6,021 bases of DNA, taken from NCBI GenBank assembly GCA_938028845.1, contig CALIZJ010000248.1:1-6021 (forward strand), read 5' to 3'. This stretch comes from an uncultured Blautia sp. (GTDB lineage Bacteria; Bacillota; Clostridia; Lachnospirales; Lachnospiraceae). The first letter of the stretch is position 1. The number at the start of each line of letters is the position of its first letter. The position numbers and the translations under genes were made by a program. The notes under the pieces were generated by a model that saw only the letters and a program-made list of their open reading frames with translations, had not been told where the DNA came from and did no database searches. This document shows positions 1 through 5,394 of the stretch, one piece after another.

Positions 1-140
1 CCGGAACAAATAAGGACAGCTCCGGACCGAAGAAGCCGGTTCAGCGCAAAGAGATCAAGGTTTATCCTAACGATCCATGTCCATGCGGAAGCGGCAAGAA
101 ATATAAACAGTGCTGCGGCCGTAAAGCTGCCAAGGCGTAA
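1..140 (+). CDS. secA: SecA preprotein translocase ATPase, C-terminal end (partial)
   Basis: Only the 3' end of the gene lies in the window; the reading frame uses codons starting at position 3 and stops at TAA 138-140. The visible 45 residues hold a basic, flexible linker followed by the SEC-C zinc motif CPCGSGKKYKQCCG, with the ligands Cys-x-Cys and Cys-Cys, and a short basic tail. This motif ends most bacterial SecA proteins, where it binds zinc and contacts SecB and/or ribosome and phospholipid. SecA is the ATPase that drives preproteins through SecYEG at the cytoplasmic membrane. SEC-C motifs also occur in unrelated small proteins, but position at the very C-terminus after a Lys/Pro-rich linker and an IKVYPNDPCPCGSGKKYK sequence is typical of SecA. 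A hairpin terminator follows about 45 bp downstream, so no further gene is obviously cotranscribed. Confidence 0.9.
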   Translation, partial: GTNKDSSGPKKPVQRKEIKVYPNDPCPCGSGKKYKQCCGRKAAKA

Positions 141-183
141 GCATGTTTTCAGCTTGATAAAAGTAAAATACAGAAAAATAATT

Positions 184-243
184 TTCGGGACAGCCCCGCA
201 AAACCCATCAGAGTTTTGTGGGCGCTGCCCCGAATTGTTTTTT
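184..243. terminator. Bidirectional hairpin terminator between secA and the convergent araC-type gene
   Basis: An imperfect inverted repeat pairs positions 184-204 (TTCGGGACAGCCCCGCAAAAC) region with 213-235, leaving an 8-nt loop and one bulged base. On the + strand it is followed by TTGTTTTTT (235-243), a Rho-independent signature for secA. On the - strand the same hairpin is followed by an A-then-T rich stretch (AAAATTATTTTT), so it can also end the regulator transcript. The right arm lies inside the last codons (FGAAPTKL) and stop of the regulator gene. Confidence 0.75.
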
Positions 244-1053
244 ATAGGCACGGACAAAGGTGGTGTAGTCCTGAAAACCGCTTTGCAGAGCTGCCTTCAT
301 GACGGGCTGCCCTTGTTCTATGAGCATGCGGGCCAGGAGCAGGCGTTTGCTGGTGATGTAGTTGTGCATAGTGTAGCCGGTTTCCCTTTTGAAAATCCGC
401 ATCATATGATACTTGCTCAGGTAGTATTTTTGAGCCAGGGCATCCAGAGAAAGGTCGGTATTCAGATTTTTATTAATATGGCGAACCAGGGCTTCCACCT
501 GGGAGTCGTAGGTATAGGATTTTTGGTCACGGATATAATTCTTTTTCAGAAAAATCCGGTTTAAATACACCATGAACTGTGTAAAAAGGGCGCGTGACAA
601 AAGTTCGCAGCAAAAGTCCTGGGAGTGAAGAGAAGCTTCCAACTGGTAAAGAAGATCTTTCAGGCGTTCCTGAAGATCCGCCTGCAGCCTTACCAGGTTA
701 AAGCTTCTGTCCTGGGCTTTTTGGAAGCAGGCGGTAAGTTCTCTTTCCCCAATGGAGTCCTGAACCCACAGAATGAATCTTTCATAAGGCTGAGAAAAGT
801 CAATTTCCGGTTTATGAATGGCATACTGGTTTACAAGAAGGATGTCCCAGGGTTTTAGATGGTAAGCCTTTCCTTCGATGTGATAGGTGACATTTCCCGA
901 GAGAAAGACGATGATCTTATGGAAATCGTGATAGTGGGGATGAAATTCCTGCTCTGTTTGGTCCTTAATGTGAAAAAGGCGAAATTCTTCCTTTAAGTAT
1001 CCGGCTTTTTCCAGGGATTTTAAGGCTGTCAGATTGTCTGTGGGATAATTCAT
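208..1053 (-). CDS. AraC-family transcriptional regulator with N-terminal cupin domain
   Basis: This encodes a 281-residue cytoplasmic regulator. Residues about 25-100 form a cupin-type sensor domain of the AraC_binding kind, with a histidine cluster HPHYHDFH at 38-45 and the usual GxxxYHIEG...L.PWDILLVNQYAIH pattern. Residues about 185-281 form the two-helix-turn-helix AraC DNA-binding domain: the first HTH is near 202-222 (LSLDALAQKYYLSKYHMMRIFK) in part, the second near 250-273, ending in the family pattern SGFQDYTTFVRAYKKQFGAAP. The ATG at 1053 was chosen because GGAGGAGG lies 5-6 nt upstream; an ATG 8 codons further up would put the ribosome binding site inside the gene. The effector is unknown; cupin-AraC proteins often sense sugars or related small molecules. 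It is divergent from the dapF-like gene and convergent with secA. The protein ends slightly earlier than many relatives, which usually carry a few residues after the P of the last motif. Confidence 0.9.
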   Translation of the reverse strand: MNYPTDNLTALKSLEKAGYLKEEFRLFHIKDQTEQEFHPHYHDFHKIIVFLSGNVTYHIEGKAYHLKPWDILLVNQYAIHKPEIDFSQPYERFILWVQDSIGERELTACFQKAQDRSFNLVRLQADLQERLKDLLYQLEASLHSQDFCCELLSRALFTQFMVYLNRIFLKKNYIRDQKSYTYDSQVEALVRHINKNLNTDLSLDALAQKYYLSKYHMMRIFKRETGYTMHNYITSKRLLLARMLIEQGQPVMKAALQSGFQDYTTFVRAYKKQFGAAPTKL

Positions 1054-1083
1054 GGGGAACCTCCTCCATTTCGTCATACAACA

Positions 1084-1124
1084 TTTTTACAATATGATAT
1101 CTTACTTCCAATCTTCTTACAATA
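1084..1124 (-). repeat. Pair of 11-bp direct repeats over the araC-type promoter
   Basis: On the - strand, TATTGTAAGAA (1124-1114) and TATTGTAAAAA (1094-1084) differ at one base and are exactly 30 bp apart, close to three helical turns. One overlaps the -35 box and the other the transcription start. The spacing and position would suit binding of AraC-type monomers to direct repeats and autorepression, but this is inference. Confidence 0.4.
1094..1122 (-). promoter_or_regulatory. Sigma-70-type promoter of the araC-type gene
   Basis: Read on the - strand, TTGTAA (-35, positions 1122-1117) and TATCAT (-10, positions 1099-1094) are separated by 17 bp. The -10 box matches consensus at 5 of 6 and the -35 at 4 of 6. 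The expected transcript starts near 1087, giving a short leader of about 34 nt that contains the GGAGGAGG ribosome binding site. Confidence 0.6.
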
Positions 1125-1166
1125 AGAAAAACGCAATTTTTGCCATATACTTCGCATTTTATTCTA

Positions 1167-1194
1167 TATACATAGAAAAAATAATATATATAAT
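1167..1194 (+). promoter_or_regulatory. Possible promoter of the dapF-like gene
   Basis: A consensus TATAAT (-10, 1189-1194) is preceded 16 bp upstream by TATACA (1167-1172, 4 of 6 matches to -35). The start would be near 1201, giving a leader of about 70 nt. The surrounding stretch is so AT-rich that other -10 choices exist. A perfect inverted repeat TTCTAT-ATAC-ATAGAA (1162-1177) covers the -35 box and may be an operator. Confidence 0.4.
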
Positions 1195-1271
1195 GAAAAG
1201 AAAGAGCTTCAGTCACAGGGGATTCTAGTAAGAAATAGAGTATAAAATCTGCGAAGGAGAGGGAGGAAATT

Positions 1272-2120
1272 ATGAACGAGTGTATTACTATGGTAAAGTA
1301 TCAGGGGTTGGGAAATGAGTATCTGGTTTTAGATCCTAATAAAAATAAAATGCAGCTTCAGGGGAAAAAGATCGCGCTTTTATGCCAGAGAGGTTTAGGG
1401 CTGGGGGCAGACGGCGTTCTGTATGGCCCGGTAGAAATCGACGGAAAGATGGGAGTACACATCTTTAATGCAGATGGAAGCGAATCGGCCATCAGCGGAA
1501 ACGGAGTACAGATTTTTGCCAAATATCTTTTAGACCAGCAATATATCACAGAACAGAAATTTTTTATTCAGACATTGGCAGGTTCTATCCAGGTGGAGTG
1601 TCTGAACAGCCGGGCCACTGAATTTCGTGTAAAAATAGAGAAACACTCCTTTTTGTCAAGAGAAATCCCTGTCACTGGAGAAATCCGGGAAGTGGTCAAC
1701 GAAGGGTTTGTTTTTCATGGAAGAGAGTACAAAGCCACCTGTCTTACCGTAGGAAATCCGCACTGCATTATCTTTGCGGATCAGGTGTCCGAGGAAGCGG
1801 TGAGAGAGCTGGGGCCGTACGTGGAAAATGCGCCGGAATTTCCTGAGAGGATGAATCTGCAGATCTGCCGCCGGATAGACAGCGGAAACCTGGATATGGA
1901 GATTTGGGAGCGGGGAAGCGGTTACACAAAGGCGTCCGGTACGGGAAGCTGTGCCGCAGCCATTGCAGCCCGCCGCCTGGGTCTGGTGGATGAACGGGTG
2001 AATGTAAACCAGCCCGGAGGAATGATCCAGATTGACCTGAAAGAAGACGGAGAGGTGTATATGACCGGGAGCGTGGGATTCGTAGGGGAGATATCCATTG
2101 CGGAAAGTTTCTTCTCGTAA
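1272..2120 (+). CDS. dapF: Diaminopimelate epimerase-like protein with both catalytic cysteines replaced by serine
   Basis: The 282-residue length and two-lobed pattern match DapF, which interconverts LL- and meso-diaminopimelate for lysine and peptidoglycan synthesis in the cytoplasm. Recognisable motifs are GLGNE (12-16), GLGADG (43-48), FNADGSE (65-71), GNPH (161-164), MNLQ (194-197), and ERGSGYT (213-219). Residues N15, N66, N162, N195, E213 and R214 line up with the substrate-binding residues of characterised DapF. The two catalytic cysteines (73 and 217 in Haemophilus numbering, from memory) fall at S75 in SGNG (codon AGC at 1494) and S222 in SGTGSC (codon TCC at 1935). The nearby C227 is the second, non-catalytic cysteine of that motif. 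The protein may therefore be a serine variant with DapF activity, a different isomerase, or inactive. The start at 1272 has GGGAGG 5 nt upstream; ATG 1290 would fit the usual DapF N-terminus but lacks such a site. No other lysine gene is in the window. Confidence 0.85.
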   Translation: MNECITMVKYQGLGNEYLVLDPNKNKMQLQGKKIALLCQRGLGLGADGVLYGPVEIDGKMGVHIFNADGSESAISGNGVQIFAKYLLDQQYITEQKFFIQTLAGSIQVECLNSRATEFRVKIEKHSFLSREIPVTGEIREVVNEGFVFHGREYKATCLTVGNPHCIIFADQVSEEAVRELGPYVENAPEFPERMNLQICRRIDSGNLDMEIWERGSGYTKASGTGSCAAAIAARRLGLVDERVNVNQPGGMIQIDLKEDGEVYMTGSVGFVGEISIAESFFS

Positions 2121-2125
2121 GAGAT

Positions 2126-2584
2126 TTATAACCGCAGCCCTTTGATATCTTTGATCCTGGAAAGGATGATATTACAACTGCAGGAAAGTAAACCGGGCAA
2201 GGGGTCAATAACCTGCTGTATGAGGTTTTCCATCTCTTCTGTGGAGGAGGCAACCGCGTGGACGTGCAGCCGGTTATTTCCCGTTACCCGGTAAATCTGG
2301 GTGATAGTCTCATTGTTTTTCAATATTTCTGTTACCTGTAAAAAGGTATCCGGCTGTGTCTCGATCTCAAAATAGCAGGATACAGCGCCGTTTATTTTCT
2401 GTGGGTTTATAATCGTGGTGTATTCCTCGATGATTCCCCGCTGCTCCAATGCGGAAATACGTGCCTTAACCGCTACGCGGGAGATTCCTATCTTTTCTCC
2501 TATTTCCGAATAGGACATACGGGCGTTTCCTATTAAACATTGTATGATTTTCTGGTCTAATTCATCTAATCCTTCTAAAAACAT
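2126..2584 (-). CDS. Lrp/AsnC-family transcriptional regulator
   Basis: This 152-residue protein has the usual size and order of the family. Residues 6-58 are the AsnC-type winged helix-turn-helix: LDELDQKIIQCLIGNARMSY, then EIGEKIGISRVAVKARISAL with the recognition helix near 35-46, then the wing. Residues about 66-145 are the RAM ligand-binding and oligomerisation domain. The loop normally reading G-x-Y-D is TGNNRLHVHA (101-110) here, so the ligand may differ from a common branched-chain amino acid. GGAG lies 9 nt before the ATG at 2584. The gene is convergent with the dapF-like gene (5 bp between stops) and divergent from the MATE gene, which is a plausible target along with its own promoter. 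In Bacillus subtilis an Lrp-type protein (YwrC/ChrS, from memory) controls a chromate transporter pair, but here the Chr genes are 2 kb away. Confidence 0.9.
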   Translation of the reverse strand: MFLEGLDELDQKIIQCLIGNARMSYSEIGEKIGISRVAVKARISALEQRGIIEEYTTIINPQKINGAVSCYFEIETQPDTFLQVTEILKNNETITQIYRVTGNNRLHVHAVASSTEEMENLIQQVIDPLPGLLSCSCNIILSRIKDIKGLRL

Positions 2585-2676
2585 AAATCTTCTCTCCTAT
2601 TTTTCCTGGCAATGCCTTCGGCCGTTTTATTCCTTTTGGCAATATTCCAGTAAAAAATTTCCTTTCGATTAAAAAA

Positions 2677-2705
2677 ATTATAATGGAGAAAAGAAGGAAA
2701 AGCAA
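2677..2705 (-). promoter_or_regulatory. Likely promoter of the Lrp-type gene
   Basis: On the - strand a perfect TATAAT (-10, 2682-2677) is preceded at 17 bp by TTGCTT (-35, 2705-2700; 3 of 6 matches). The start would be near 2670, leaving a leader of about 85 nt before the ATG at 2584. Confidence 0.45.
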
Positions 2706-2715
2706 GGGGATTATA

Positions 2716-2744
2716 TTGACTTTTGTAAGTGAGTTTGCTACTAT
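2716..2744 (+). promoter_or_regulatory. Promoter of the MATE gene
   Basis: TTGACT (-35, 2716-2721, 5 of 6) and TACTAT (-10, 2739-2744, 4 of 6) are 17 bp apart, placing the start near 2751 and a leader of about 44 nt. GTAAGT (2725-2730) inside the spacer and ACTTAC (2766-2771) just past the start form inverted half-sites that could bind the neighbouring Lrp-type regulator; this is a weak inference. Confidence 0.55.
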
Positions 2745-2794
2745 TCTTACATAATGAAAGTATATACTTACGATTTGAAATGGAGAGGATGATA

Positions 2795-4123
2795 ATGAAC
2801 GGAGATCTGACAAAGGGGCCAGTCATGAAGTCCATGCTGTGCTTTGCTGTTCCTATGATTTTAGGAAATTTGCTGCAGCAGTGCTACAATGTGGCGGATA
2901 CCCTCATCGTAGGACAGTTTATCGGTTCGGATGCGCTGGCGGCGGTAGGGTCTGCTTTTACTTTGATGACCTTTTTGACGTCGATTTTGCTGGGGCTTTG
3001 CATGGGAAGCGGCACACTGTTTTCCATACGGTTCGGACAAAAGGACGAAGAAGGGCTTAAAGAGGCCATGTGTACTTCTTTTCTTCTGATCGCGGCGCTG
3101 GCAGTGATTTTAAATTTTCTGGCCTTTCTCTGTTTGGATGGTATTTCTGTATTTCTTAGAGTTCCTGCAGATGTATGGCCTTTGATGAGGGAATACCTTG
3201 TTGTGATCTTTTGTGGGATACCAGCTGTTTTTCTTTACAATTATTTTGCGTCCTTGCTTCGGTCAGTGGGAAATTCTGTTGTGCCGCTGGTTTTCCTTGG
3301 AGTATCGGCTGTCTTAAATATTGCTTTGGACCTTTGGTTTGTAATCGGGCTGAAACGGGGAGTGGCCGGTGCGGCAGAGGCAACGGTTATTGCCCAGTAT
3401 ATATCCGGGGTAGGGCTGATGGTTTATTATTGGCTGCGTTTTCCTAAGCTTCGGGTGCAGCGCAGGCATTTAAGGATGCACAGAGCATGTATCCGGGAAA
3501 TCGGCAGCTTTTCTATTCTGACCTGTGTCCAGCAGTCCGTGATGAATCTGGGGATTCTGATGGTGCAGGGGCTGGTGAACAGCTTTGGACCGGCGGTTAT
3601 GGCAGCTTTTGCGGCTGCTGTGAAAATTGATTCCTTTGCTTATATGCCGGTGCAGGATTTTGGAAATGCTTTTTCTACTTTTATTGCCCAAAATTACGGG
3701 GCCGGGAAGAAAGAGAGGATACGTGCCGGACTGAAAGGTGCCGTGATCACAGCGGCAGTTTTTGGGATCCTGGTTTCAGCGGTGGTATGGATTGGAGCGC
3801 GGCAGCTGATGCTTATTTTTGTAAATGCCGGTGAGACGGAGATTATCAGTGAAGGAGTCCGGTATCTGCACATTGAAGGCGCCTTTTACTGTGGGATCGG
3901 CTGCCTGTTTCTGCTTTATGGGCTGTACCGCGGCATAGGAAAGCCGGGGATGTCCGTAGTGCTTACGGTGATTTCTCTTGGGACACGCGTGGCGCTGGCA
4001 TATCTTCTGTCTGCCGTTCCCTCCATAGGAGTGGCTGGGATTTGGTGGTCGGTACCAATTGGATGGGGGCTGGCCGATCTGGTTGGATTAGCGTATTATA
4101 TAAAGAAAAAGGCCGCAGCCTAG
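2795..4123 (+). CDS. MATE-family multidrug/cation antiporter
   Basis: The 442-residue integral membrane protein has the length and repeat structure of MATE exporters, which use Na+ or H+ gradients to expel drugs or metabolites across the cytoplasmic membrane. The N-terminal lobe opens with the family signature TKGPVMKSM, PMILGNLLQQCYNVADTLIV and GQFIGSDALAAVG (about residues 6-52). Later come GNSVVPLVF and LDLWFVIGLKRGVAGAAEAT (about 160-196), and the second lobe has QNYGAGKKERIR (about 314-325) and YRGIGKPGMSVVL. About 12 hydrophobic segments can be read, six per lobe. The start at 2795 is set by GGAGAGG 6 nt upstream; an open frame runs further up to a GTG at 2729, but that codon lies between the -35 and -10 boxes of the likely promoter. 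The substrate cannot be told from sequence. The gene is divergent from the Lrp-type regulator, its likeliest controller. No clear terminator follows it. Confidence 0.93.
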   Translation: MNGDLTKGPVMKSMLCFAVPMILGNLLQQCYNVADTLIVGQFIGSDALAAVGSAFTLMTFLTSILLGLCMGSGTLFSIRFGQKDEEGLKEAMCTSFLLIAALAVILNFLAFLCLDGISVFLRVPADVWPLMREYLVVIFCGIPAVFLYNYFASLLRSVGNSVVPLVFLGVSAVLNIALDLWFVIGLKRGVAGAAEATVIAQYISGVGLMVYYWLRFPKLRVQRRHLRMHRACIREIGSFSILTCVQQSVMNLGILMVQGLVNSFGPAVMAAFAAAVKIDSFAYMPVQDFGNAFSTFIAQNYGAGKKERIRAGLKGAVITAAVFGILVSAVVWIGARQLMLIFVNAGETEIISEGVRYLHIEGAFYCGIGCLFLLYGLYRGIGKPGMSVVLTVISLGTRVALAYLLSAVPSIGVAGIWWSVPIGWGLADLVGLAYYIKKKAAA

Positions 4124-4190
4124 AGCGCAAAAGTTAAAGTTACCTTTAGTAGGGATTCCATGTAAATTTAAGAATGATCGCGCGGGTATT

Positions 4191-4601
4191 CTAAGTATGA
4201 CTGCCATATGCCTGGCACAGGGAGAGAAAAGCTTTCATGTTAGGTGTCAGATACTTGCTTTTATGGTAAATGATGTTAAGATCCCGTGACAAAGGCCTGG
4301 TGAAGGGAAGCATGCGGATGGTTTCTTCCTGAATGTCTTTTTCCACTAAAAGATAGGGCAGAACGGCGACGCCCAAGCCTTCCGCCACTCCCTTTACGAT
4401 CGCCTGGGTGCTGGAGCTCTCCCAGGCAGGACGGACATTTAACTGCTGGATAGAAAAGTAAGAATCCAGGATTTCACGCCCGGCGCTTCCTTTTTCCCGC
4501 ATTAAGAAAGGATACTGGGCGAGATGCAGCTCCTGGGCGGCTTTGGTAATGTTGCTGTGGCGGAACACGGCGACAAATATTTTCATATGCCTTAGAGTCA
4601 T
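4191..4601 (-). pseudogene. LysR-family regulator remnant with a large in-frame internal deletion
   Basis: The 136-residue open frame joins two LysR pieces that are normally far apart. Residues 1-29 (MTLRHMKIFVAVFRHSN, then ITKAAQELHLAQ) are the start of the LysR winged helix-turn-helix and stop just where the recognition helix (usually PSVS...) should begin. Residue 30 onward (YPFLMREKGSAGRE) matches the late part of the effector domain, with GVAEGLGVAVLPYLLV at 71-86. LysR proteins are usually about 290-300 residues, so roughly 160 residues (about 480 bp) are missing at the junction near position 4515. The junction reads ELHLAQ-YPF, and LAQ is plausible on both sides (…LAQPSVS and …ELAQYPF), which suggests deletion between short repeats. 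A ribosome binding site (AAGGGAG, 9 nt from ATG) remains. The product cannot have a complete DNA-binding domain. Its divergent position points to former control of the Chr pair. An assembly or amplification artefact is the alternative. Confidence 0.8.
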
Positions 4602-4621
4602 AGGGCAATTCTCCCTTCTTT

Positions 4622-4650
4622 TTGTATAATAAAAATATTATGTTTATAAT
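4622..4650 (+). promoter_or_regulatory. Promoter of the chromate-transporter-family operon
   Basis: A perfect TATAAT (-10, 4645-4650) is preceded at 17 bp by TTGTAT (-35, 4622-4627; 3 of 6). The start would be near 4657, leaving about 98 nt of leader that carries the hairpin at 4723-4741. The stretch 4620-4680 is strongly AT-rich with several ATAAT repeats (for example TATAATAA at 4625 and 4645) and probably also holds the promoter and operator of the divergent LysR gene. Confidence 0.5.
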
Positions 4651-4717
4651 AAGATAATACTATTTTACTTATGAATCAAGAAGAAATATACTAAAAAAGA
4701 AGGATTGAATACCTACC

Positions 4718-4754
4718 ATTATTGACGCAGCGAGTGCGTCAGAAAGAGGAAAAC
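4718..4754 (+). promoter_or_regulatory. Leader hairpin 1, shared with the next gene
   Basis: The block ATTATTGACGCAG (4718-4730) starts a perfect 7-bp stem, TGACGCA (4723-4729) with TGCGTCA (4735-4741), around the loop GCGAG. It is followed by GAAAGAGGAAAAC, which includes the ribosome binding site, and then ATG 4755. The same block, stem and 13-nt stem-to-ATG distance recur before the second gene at 5340-5394. The conserved stem with a variable loop suggests a structured RNA element acting on translation or mRNA processing. Confidence 0.55.
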
Positions 4755-5324
4755 ATGATGTATTCGAAAAAAGAAATTCTGTGGAAGCTTTTTGTTTCAA
4801 CCCTGTATCTCAGCGCATTTACATTCGGCGGAGGCTATGTGATCGTAACTCTTATGAAAAAGAAATTTGTGGATGAATACCATTGGATCGAGGAAGAGGA
4901 AATGCTCGACCTGATCGCGATCGCACAGTCTTCCCCGGGGGCGATCGCGGTAAACGGCGCTATAGTAGTAGGATATAAACTGGCTGGGATGGCGGGAGCG
5001 GTTACTGCTATTATTGCAACGATTATTCCGCCGTTTGTGATCATTTCTTTAATCTCTGTGTTTTACAACGCCTTTCGGAGTAATTTTATCGTAAGTGAAA
5101 TGCTTTCCGGAATGCAGGCGGGGGTAGGAGCGGTGATCGCTGCGGTTGTCTATGAGATGGGAGCTGGGATCGTGCAGGGAAAAAATAAGATATCTTTGGT
5201 GATCATGATACTGGCATTCGCGGCCACTTGTTTTTTAGGGATAAATGTAATCTATGTAGTTCTCGTCTGTGCACTGGTGGGCGTGGCAAGGACTTTATGG
5301 AATAAGAAGAGGGCTGGGAGGTAA
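4755..5324 (+). CDS. Short chromate-transporter-family protein, first subunit of a pair
   Basis: This 189-residue membrane protein is one Chr (CHR) domain, about half of the long ChrA proteins. The signature FGGGY is at 24-28 in the first membrane segment, followed by the acidic stretch WIEEEEMLDLIAIAQ (44-58) and PGAIAVN (61-67), then GYKLAGMAGA and several further hydrophobic segments (about 85-105, 120-140, 147-180). Short Chr proteins are usually encoded as adjacent pairs that act together in chromate efflux, as shown for the Bacillus subtilis pair; whether chromate is the real substrate in an anaerobe is open. The usual PGPIAVN is PGAIAVN here, while the partner keeps the proline. Start 4755 is preferred over ATG 4758 and a TTG at 4722 because the aligned leader of the second gene puts ATG at exactly the same distance from the hairpin, although 4758 has the more usual spacing from AGAGGA. 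Confidence 0.88.
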   Translation: MMYSKKEILWKLFVSTLYLSAFTFGGGYVIVTLMKKKFVDEYHWIEEEEMLDLIAIAQSSPGAIAVNGAIVVGYKLAGMAGAVTAIIATIIPPFVIISLISVFYNAFRSNFIVSEMLSGMQAGVGAVIAAVVYEMGAGIVQGKNKISLVIMILAFAATCFLGINVIYVVLVCALVGVARTLWNKKRAGR

Positions 5325-5339
5325 ACTTCCAACTCAGCT

Positions 5340-5394
5340 ATTATTGACGCAGTCATCCTGCTTTGTAAGCAAAAGGCGTCAGGAGGAGGTACAA
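5340..5394 (+). promoter_or_regulatory. Leader hairpin 2, upstream of the second transporter gene
   Basis: The block ATTATTGACGCAG (5340-5352) is identical to that at 4718-4730. TGACGC (5345-5350) pairs with GCGTCA (5376-5381), enclosing 25 nt that contain a second small hairpin, TGCTT-TGT-AAGCA (5359-5371). The strong ribosome binding site GGAGGAGG (5382-5389) begins directly after the stem, and ATG follows 13 nt after it, as in copy 1. It sits 15 nt after the stop of the first gene. Confidence 0.55.

Noticed and set aside
154..564. Open frame of 136 codons on the + strand
   Set aside because: It runs antisense through the araC-type gene and the terminator, has no ribosome binding site and encodes nothing recognisable.
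625..858. Open frame of 77 codons on the + strand
   Set aside because: Antisense to the araC-type gene, whose domains are clear; no supporting start signal.
965..1216. Open frame of 83 codons on the - strand
   Set aside because: Overlaps the promoter and start of the araC-type gene in another frame; the upstream part is AT-rich intergenic DNA.
1768..2253. Open frame of 161 codons on the - strand
   Set aside because: Pro/Ser/Arg-rich shadow of the dapF-like gene that also crosses into the Lrp gene; no family resemblance.
2729..2794. GTG start 22 codons upstream of the MATE start
   Set aside because: It falls between the -35 and -10 boxes, and the extension has no family similarity, while ATG 2795 has a strong ribosome binding site.
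2575..2835. Open frames on the - strand in the Lrp-MATE intergenic region
   Set aside because: They cross both promoters and the start of the MATE gene and look like translated AT-rich spacer.
4124..4190. TAAAG-TTAC-CTTTA hairpin after the MATE gene as a terminator
   Set aside because: The stem is only 5 AT-rich pairs and no T-run follows.
5269..5394. 42-codon N-terminal extension of the second Chr gene
   Set aside because: It overlaps the first gene and the leader hairpin; ATG 5395 has GGAGGAGG and starts exactly at the family N-terminus.
4718..5394. The repeated TGACGC hairpins as a mobile element or CRISPR-like repeat
   Set aside because: Only two copies, each locked to a ribosome binding site, with no flanking duplications or regular spacing; a gene leader is the simpler reading.
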